Shown piece by piece: positions 58,049 to 64,000 of a stretch of 64,000 nucleotides of DNA. Both the position numbers and the translations under genes were made by a program. Position 1 is the stretch's first letter. Each line of letters begins with the position of its first letter. The DNA lies in NCBI GenBank assembly GCA_963700705.1, contig CAVOYQ010000011.1, positions 1 through 64,000 on the forward strand, given 5' to 3'. The DNA comes from JAHEFT01 sp963700705. Lineage in GTDB: Bacteria; Pseudomonadota; Gammaproteobacteria; Xanthomonadales; SZUA-36. The notes beneath the pieces are model-generated. The model was not told where the DNA came from. It searched no databases and worked only from the letters and a program-made list of their open reading frames with translations.

Positions 58049-59406
58049 GCTCCGGCCACCATCAATTTACTGATCAGGACCGAACCGGTGTGGATATTGC
58101 CCCGCGTATCGATATCCGTACCCGCCGCCACGATATTCCCGAAAATATCGCGCAGGTTGCCGGCGATCGTGACTTCTTCAACCGGGTAGGTTATTTCCCC
58201 GTTTTCCACGCGGAAGCCGGATGCCCCCCGCGAGTAGTCCCCGGTCACCATGCTTACGCCCTGGCCCATCAGCTCGGTAACGTAGAGCCCGTCACGCATC
58301 TGCCGGAGCAGGTCTTGCGGGCCCTCGCCACCCGGCTCCAGCAACAGGTTCCTGACACCGCCGGCATTGCCGGTCGTTTCCAACCCCAGCCTCCTGGCCG
58401 AATAGGACGAGAGAACGTAACCGGTAAGCACACCGGAATCGATGATCCGGCGTTCGCGGGTCATTACTCCTTCGGCATCGAAAGATGCGCTTCCGGCGCC
58501 CCGCGGAAGCAGCGGGCGTTCGATAATATTCAACCAGGCCGGAAACAGCAGGTCGCCGGCCCTGTCTTTCAGAAAAGACGCATTACGATACAGGGCCGAC
58601 CCGGAAATGGCGCCCACCAGGTGCCCGACCAGGCTCTGCGCCACGTCAGGCGCAAACAGGACCGGCATTTCCGCTGTCGCCAGCTGGCGCGCACCCAGTC
58701 GGCCCAGCGTCCGGCGGGCCGCTTCGACCCCGGTTGTTTCCGGCGACTCGAGATCACTGAAACATCGGCGGCTGTCGTAACTGTAATCCCGCTGCATGCG
58801 TTCCCCTTCACCCGCCAACAAAACGCAGGACTGGCTGAAACGCGTTCCGGCGCCTCTGCCAATGAAGCCAATTGAATTGCCATAAACGCCGAGACCCAGA
58901 CCCGCGCTGAAAGATGCGCCTTCAGAATTATTGATCAGCGGGTTTGTCCGGCCGGCGGATTCGCAGGCCAGCGCACGTTCGATTGCAGCGGCGGCATCCA
59001 TGGCAACCGGGTGCCAGAGGTCAAGGTCGGGAAATTCCGTGGCCAGGAGCGTAGAATCCGCCAGGCCGTTGGCCTTGTCTTCCTGTGTGTAGCGGGCGAT
59101 GTCGATCGCATGCTGGACGCATGCTTCCAGGGTCTCCGGGCGCAGGTCGGCGCTGTTTGCGTTGCCCTTGCGTTTGCCGATATAAACGGTCACCGATACG
59201 CCTCGGTCCTGCATGTGCTCGAGGGTTTCGACTTCCCCGAGCCGGGCCGAGACAGACAGGCCCTGGCTGGTATGCGCGGTGACTTCCGCATCACCGGCAC
59301 CTGCCTTGCGGGCCAGTCGCAAAGCCTCGAGAACGTGGTGCTCGAGTAAATCAAGCTCCGCTTCACGGTTGAGCGTTGGCTGCGTTACCATGGAATGATC
59401 TGCCAT
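58045..59406 (-). CDS. pmbA: Metalloprotease PmbA/TldE
   Basis: The 453-residue protein of the TldD/PmbA family shows LGVYGNSIGFIGRGAGTRFS, SLVGHLVGAISGSALYRNAS and the C-terminal RGASGFRVENGEITYPVEEV. PmbA lacks the metal-binding histidines of TldD and forms a heterodimer with it; the pair is needed in E. coli for microcin B17 maturation and CcdA degradation. It is divergent from darP (56 bp) and intact. Confidence 0.95.
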   Translation of the reverse strand: MADHSMVTQPTLNREAELDLLEHHVLEALRLARKAGAGDAEVTAHTSQGLSVSARLGEVETLEHMQDRGVSVTVYIGKRKGNANSADLRPETLEACVQHAIDIARYTQEDKANGLADSTLLATEFPDLDLWHPVAMDAAAAIERALACESAGRTNPLINNSEGASFSAGLGLGVYGNSIGFIGRGAGTRFSQSCVLLAGEGERMQRDYSYDSRRCFSDLESPETTGVEAARRTLGRLGARQLATAEMPVLFAPDVAQSLVGHLVGAISGSALYRNASFLKDRAGDLLFPAWLNIIERPLLPRGAGSASFDAEGVMTRERRIIDSGVLTGYVLSSYSARRLGLETTGNAGGVRNLLLEPGGEGPQDLLRQMRDGLYVTELMGQGVSMVTGDYSRGASGFRVENGEITYPVEEVTIAGNLRDIFGNIVAAGTDIDTRGNIHTGSVLISKLMVAGA

Positions 59407-59462
59407 CTGATATAGGACACTACACTTGAACCCCTTACAGGCCGGAAATACTCGTTGAGAAC

Positions 59463-60005
59463 ATGATGAAAGGCAAGGAAAACATTTTTGAAGAACCGGA
59501 ACTGGTTAGCAAAAGCCAGCGCCGCCGCGATGCGCTTGAAATCAAGTCACTGGCGCTTGAACTGATCAACCTGGGTCAGTCAAAACTCGGCCAGGTGCCG
59601 CTGGATGAGATGGTCAGGTCGGCCATCATGGAGGCCCGGAAAATGAACTCCAACGGCGCCCGCAAACGGCAACTGCAATATGTCGCGAAACTGCTGCGCC
59701 GTGACGATCCGGAACCCATCCTGCTGGCCCTTGAAAAATTCGACTCTGAAGCCAGGGAGCTCACCGGACGCCAGCACCGCACTGAAGCCTGGCGTGACTT
59801 TCTGCTCGAGGAAGGAGATGGCGCGATCGGAGAACTGATCCGGCACAGGCCCGATTGCGATACACAGGCCATCCGGCAACTGGTCCGGAACGCCAACCGG
59901 GAAAGCGCCCTGAACAAACCGCCCGCCTCGGCCAGGAACCTGTTTCGCATCCTGCGCGAGATGGACCAGGCGGAGCCGCTGCCCCCCGTCCCAGGTAACC
60001 ATTGA
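59463..60005 (+). CDS. darP: DUF615-family ribosome biogenesis protein DarP (YjgA)
   Basis: The 180-residue protein starts MMKGKENIFEEPELVSKSQR and carries KSQRRRDALEIKSLALELIN, RKRQLQYVAKLLRRDDPEPI and a helical C-terminal half, all typical of YjgA. The protein promotes late 50S subunit assembly. It is the only plus-strand gene among pmbA and tldD; ATG 59466 is an equivalent start. Confidence 0.93.
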   Translation: MMKGKENIFEEPELVSKSQRRRDALEIKSLALELINLGQSKLGQVPLDEMVRSAIMEARKMNSNGARKRQLQYVAKLLRRDDPEPILLALEKFDSEARELTGRQHRTEAWRDFLLEEGDGAIGELIRHRPDCDTQAIRQLVRNANRESALNKPPASARNLFRILREMDQAEPLPPVPGNH

Positions 60006-60023
60006 CCAACCGCACGGGACTCT

Positions 60024-61470
60024 TCAGGAATCATCGGTGCCGCCCACCGTCAAACCGTCAATTCGCAAGGTCGGCTGGCCGACACCCACCGGCACACTTT
60101 GTCCGTCTTTTCCGCATACGCCAACACCGGAATCGAGTTTGAGATCGTTTCCAACCATGGAAACCCGGGTCATGACATCCGGACCGTTGCCGATCAGCGT
60201 GGCGCCCTTGACGGGACGGGTGATCTTGCCGTTTTCAACCATGTAAGCCTCGCTGGCGGAAAACACGAATCTGCCGGAAGTAATATCTACCTGGCCGCCG
60301 GCAAAATTGGCCGCGTAGAGGCCGCGTTTGACCGAAGCGATAATCTCCTCCGGGTCATGCTTACCCGCCAACATGAAGGTATTGGTCATGCGCGGCATCG
60401 GTAAATGGGCAAATGATTCCCTGCGGCCATTGCCGGTTGGCGCCGTGTTCATCAGGCGCGCATTCAATTTGTCCTGCATCAGGTTTTTCAGCACCCCGTT
60501 TTCGATCAGCACGTTTTGCCGGGTCGGTGTGCCTTCATCATCCACGGACAACGAACCCCTGCGCTCCTTGATGGTTCCGTCATCGACCACCGTCACGCAC
60601 TCCGCCGCGACTTTCTGCCCCATGCGGCCACTGTATGCCGACGTGCCCTTGCGGTTGAAATCCCCTTCCAGGCCATGCCCGACTGCTTCGTGCAACAGCA
60701 CGCCGGGCCAGCCCGGACCGAGCACGACGGTCATTGTTCCGGCCGGGGCTGCTTCGGCATTGAGGTTAACCAGGGCCTGTCGCACCGCCTCGTCGGCCAT
60801 GCCTTGCCAGGTGGCGTTTTCCAGCAGAGTCGCGGTAGGAAAACCGCCCCCCGCCGCCGTCACTGCCCTGCTCACGGCGGCCGTTTTGCTCGACGATCAC
60901 GTTGATATTGAGGCGAACCAGCGGCCTGACATCTGCTGCGAGGGTGCCGTCGGTTGCCGCAACCAGAATGGTTTCATGGGTCGCCGCCAGGCCGACCATG
61001 ACCTGGCTGACGCGCGGGTCGCGCGACCGGGTGTACGCATCCACCTGGCGCAGAAAATCGACTTTTTCCGCCGCCCCCAACGATTGAATCGGGTCATCGA
61101 TTCCGTAAAGCACCGGGGCTTTCTGGCTTTTCCATGCCTGCACCTGGCCCTGGCTGCCCTGGCGGGCTATGGCCCGCGCTGCTCCCGACGCCTGAAGAAG
61201 CGACGGCAGTATGATTTCATCCGCGTAGGCAAAGCCGGTTTTTTCCCCGGAAATGGCGCGGATGCCGACACCCTGTTCGGTCGAATGGTTGCCGCTCCGG
61301 ACCAGGCCGTCTTCCAGGGACCATGACTCGTGGCGGGTCGATTGAAAATAAATATCGCCGGAATCAACCGCCGGTCCCATCAGGTCGTTGAGCACCTGTT
61401 CCAGGCGTCCCTGGTCCAGCCCGCCGGGGGCAAGCAATTCCTGTTCCGCCAACTTGAGCCTGTCACTCAT
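60024..61470 (-). CDS. tldD: Metalloprotease TldD (frameshifted)
   Basis: The joined protein of about 481 residues has ATHETILVAATDGTLAADVR and NGRREQGSDGGGGRF in the first frame. After one extra base at about 60835-60850, the second shows ATLLENATWQGMADEAVRQA, VLLHEAVGHGLEGDFN (HExxxH metal site), VVDDGTIKERRGSLSVDDEG and LKLDSGVGVCGKDGQSVPVG. It forms the active protease with PmbA. It is convergent with darP (18 bp) and follows yhdP by 18 bp, so is likely co-transcribed with it. Confidence 0.93.
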
Positions 61471-61488
61471 AAATAGTTCCTTTTCTGT

Positions 61489-64000
61489 TCATGGTGGGTC
61501 TTTGGATTCCGGTGGAGGAAGGGCGGGTTCCACCACTTTCACGTCGACCGCCTCGAATACCGGGTCCTCCCATGGACCCGTGATGGAATATTGTACCTGG
61601 GTTGCCTCGCCGATCTGATTCTGCAGCAAGCCCTGCAGGGCCAGGCCTACCCCTGCTCCGATCGGACCGCCCGCAAGCACGCCGATGATGGGAAGCGTGT
61701 TTCCGAGGCCCGGCCTGACGGTCATCAACTGGTCATATTGCTGGTTCACCAGGTCCGTGCTGCCGCTGATCGATATATTGGCCGCTGATGACTTCAACAG
61801 CATATCATCAGTAGTCGCAGTGCCGTTTTCCATCAGAAACGTACCCGTTGCTTCATCAAAAGAAAAACCGGTATCAAAAACGTCGCGAAAATCCAGCGAC
61901 AACCGTTTCGGCAAGGCCTGGATACTCAGCAGGCCCAGCAAACGACCGCTTCCCGCACTGGCGTCGGCGATATTGCCGTCAACCACCCTGAACTTGATCG
62001 ACCCGTTCAGGCGGGAAAGGGCGAATGCAGCCGGTGGCCCCGGCCACCAGGCGCTGAAATCCACCATTGTCTGCCCGCCCTGCACGGCTGAACTGATGTC
62101 CATGGATTGCAGAAAATCGCCCAGGGACACCGAGCCCATGTGAATTTCAAAGTCTGACCTCTGCCCGAGGTCCCCCAATGACCAGTCCCCGCTTGCCTGG
62201 ACCGAAAGTTGTTCGGACTACGCGTCGACTTTTTCAAAATGGAAACCCTTTGCAGTCGGATAGGCCTCGACGCGCGTCTCGCCGAGTTCGACACCGGAAT
62301 ATTTGAAGGATCGCGCATACAGATGGAGCGCCGGCAACTCCGCGGGATTGCTTTCCATATCGACCCCGGTCGTGACCGGGTCGCCCAGCACCAGCCGTTC
62401 AAATTCGGCCGAGAGGCTGCCCGTGCCGCCTTCACTCCGGGTGAAACGGACTTCTCCATCGATATCTGCAGCTTTGAACCGGGCTTCTACTGCGGCATCT
62501 ACTACCTTGAACCCCATGTTGACGTTTTCGAAGCTGCGGTCCAGGAACAACATCTGTTCCGGCCTGAAGATTGCCATTTTCGAGCACCAGGCCACCCATA
62601 CCCTTTCCTCCGATCGCCCCGTCAATAATGACGTCGATCCAGCCGTCCAGGTCGAGCAAGCCGGTATCGCCTTCTATCCTGAAAAAGCCATCCGGCGGCA
62701 TCTCCGGGCTCCCACCGCCCAGGCTGAATGACTGCACTGTGCGGCGATTTGGTGTGGTCCGTCAGGTCAAAACGCATCGTCAGCCGGTCAACCAACTCAA
62801 CGTCGAGCAGTCGCCTGGCCCCCGATAAGGGGTATCGGAAAACCAGCGGCCAGCGTTCTTCCGCAGGCTTTGCCAGCGGAGAAGGCAGATTCAGGTCTAT
62901 GCCCTCCAGCCCGGACTCAACGGTCAACAGGGTCGGGGTTTCATCTGAATCCGCCCCGGAGGAAACAACCAGGGAGGCATCCCACTTGCATGCACCGTCA
63001 AACTGCGCCAGTTCGGCATAACTTTCCAGGATGAATGCCGGAACCACGTCCGTTACTTCAAAAACCCCCTCGAGGTCAGCGCGGAATTTTTCCGCCCGCC
63101 CGGTTCCGGCTGCAAGATCCAGCCTGGCCGGGTGGCCGCGGAAACGGGTATCCAGCGCATTCCCGGTAAAACCCGTCTGGTCGTAGTGCAGTTGCCCGGA
63201 AATTTCTTCCAGCGTGATGTCAGAGACCGGGTCGGAAAAGTAGCCGTCGGGCAACGTCAGCTTGCCATCCAAAGCCAGGTTTCCCCGGCTGCGCCCAAGT
63301 GGCACCACGAGGGCGCCTTCGGTCCGGGCCTCGCCGGCAAAAACAAACCCGGAGAGATCGACCTTGATCAGGTCCTGCAACGGTGTCTGTCTGATAAACC
63401 CCAGCACCTGCGGCAACTGGGTATCGGCCGTGTAATCGACCTTTAAAACAGGTGATTTCATATCCGGGATTTCAGCATGCACGGCTTTTCCGGTAACCCC
63501 GCCGATATCACCTATACTCCCGTCCAGTTCCATGGAAGGGCCAAGGAACCGGACACTGGCCTGGAAGTCCCTGGCGTCCGGCCAGCCCTCCAGGTAGTCG
63601 AGGTGCCCGTTTTCGATGAAAGCAGCCGCTTCAAACCGGCCCCTGCCTTCGCTGAACGGCCAGTCATCCATGTCGCCGAAAATCTGGAATCGTCCGGAGA
63701 CCACATCACCCGCCACCAGCCCCTTTCTGAGCCATGCCTTTACGTTGTCCTTGATGATCGATTCCGGCCAATAAGGATCAAGGCGGCCCAGGTTGGCGCG
63801 GCTGAAGTACGCATTGACATCAACACGGGGTTTGCCCTCATCGGAGAAAATCCGCACATTGCCCCGCACCGCCAGGTCGTCGTTTTCCAGTTCGCAGTCA
63901 TTGAACCCCAGTTGCCAGCCGCCGCCCCATGCCAGGTCGAGGTTGCAGGCGGGAAGGGAAAACCGGATCGGGTCACGGAACATGCGCGGCCAGACCGCAT
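61489..64000 (-). CDS. yhdP: YhdP-family AsmA2/DUF3971 envelope lipid-transport protein, 3' part (two frameshifts, one amber)
   Basis: The start lies beyond the window. The visible C-terminal part contains segments such as PYWPESIIKDNVKAWLRKGL, then GWPDARDFQASVRFLGPSME and the end motif VQYSITGPWEDPVFEAVDVK, typical of YhdP. The family makes long beta-rich bridges for phospholipid transport to the outer membrane. The frame shifts by one extra base at about 62735-62745 and again at about 62560-62600. In addition an in-frame TAG occurs at 62220-62218, after KVDA and before SEQLSVQASGDW. It is followed by tldD, the common order. Confidence 0.88.

Overview
The window looks like a chromosomal segment of a heterotrophic, respiring gammaproteobacterium, moderately GC-rich. 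The argument is gene order. On the minus strand runs tpiA-secG-tRNA-Leu-nuoABCDEFGHIJKLMN-tRNA-fMet-rimP-nusA-infB-rbfA-truB-rpsO-pnp. Next to it is the pmbA / yjgA(darP) / tldD / yhdP group. A marine or sediment lineage is possible, because there is a DmdA-like methyltransferase, a TolB/TPR sensor-type protein and DUF1302/DUF1329 proteins, but this placement is inference.

Layout. 1-13.8 kb holds a mixed set: a multihaem cytochrome/TPR protein cut by the window edge, an M28 peptidase, cardiolipin synthase, MarC, MoaB, a hotdog thioesterase, a YhhN protein, a saccharopine-dehydrogenase-like enzyme, an MgtC-like membrane protein, a CarD regulator with an apparent ATT start, a TolB/TPR protein and an amino-acid exporter. 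13.9-14.2 kb is a MITE-like element with near-perfect terminal inverted repeats. 14.3-18.5 kb is a plus-strand one-carbon/sulfur operon: MTHFR-like, DmdA/GcvT-like, O-acetylhomoserine sulfhydrylase-like, alpha/beta hydrolase. 18.5-28.8 kb is a six-gene minus-strand operon: DUF1302 outer-membrane barrel, DUF1329 periplasmic protein, YCF48-like propeller, RND/MMPL permease, FadD, AidB-like acyl-CoA dehydrogenase. It is divergent from a WS/DGAT-like acyltransferase and a GMC oxidoreductase (29-32.2 kb). 32.3-57.1 kb is the housekeeping block: central translation/transcription genes, Complex I and triose-phosphate isomerase. 57.3-64 kb holds a putative metallopeptidase, the PmbA/TldD protease pair, DarP and the 3' part of YhdP.

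How it works together. The most interesting candidate system is the 18.5-32.2 kb lipid locus. Its parts could form a trans-envelope route for a hydrophobic substrate (inner-membrane RND pump, soluble LolA/B-fold carrier, outer-membrane barrel, propeller assembly factor), coupled to acyl activation, dehydrogenation, esterification and alcohol oxidation. The second candidate is the 14.3-18.5 kb module, which could move methyl groups from a methylated sulfur or nitrogen compound onto tetrahydrofolate and feed sulfur into methionine.

Quality warning. Fifteen genes, including essential ones (pnp, nuoC, nuoD, nuoJ, tldD), can only be read full length through a single-base frameshift. I count 17 shifts, 16 of them one extra base, plus one in-frame amber codon in yhdP. 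This pattern points to uncorrected indel errors rather than gene decay. I therefore give joined coordinates for these genes and state where each break lies. Two repeat families of REP type are present. In two places the stop codon of a gene is formed by the end of such a repeat.
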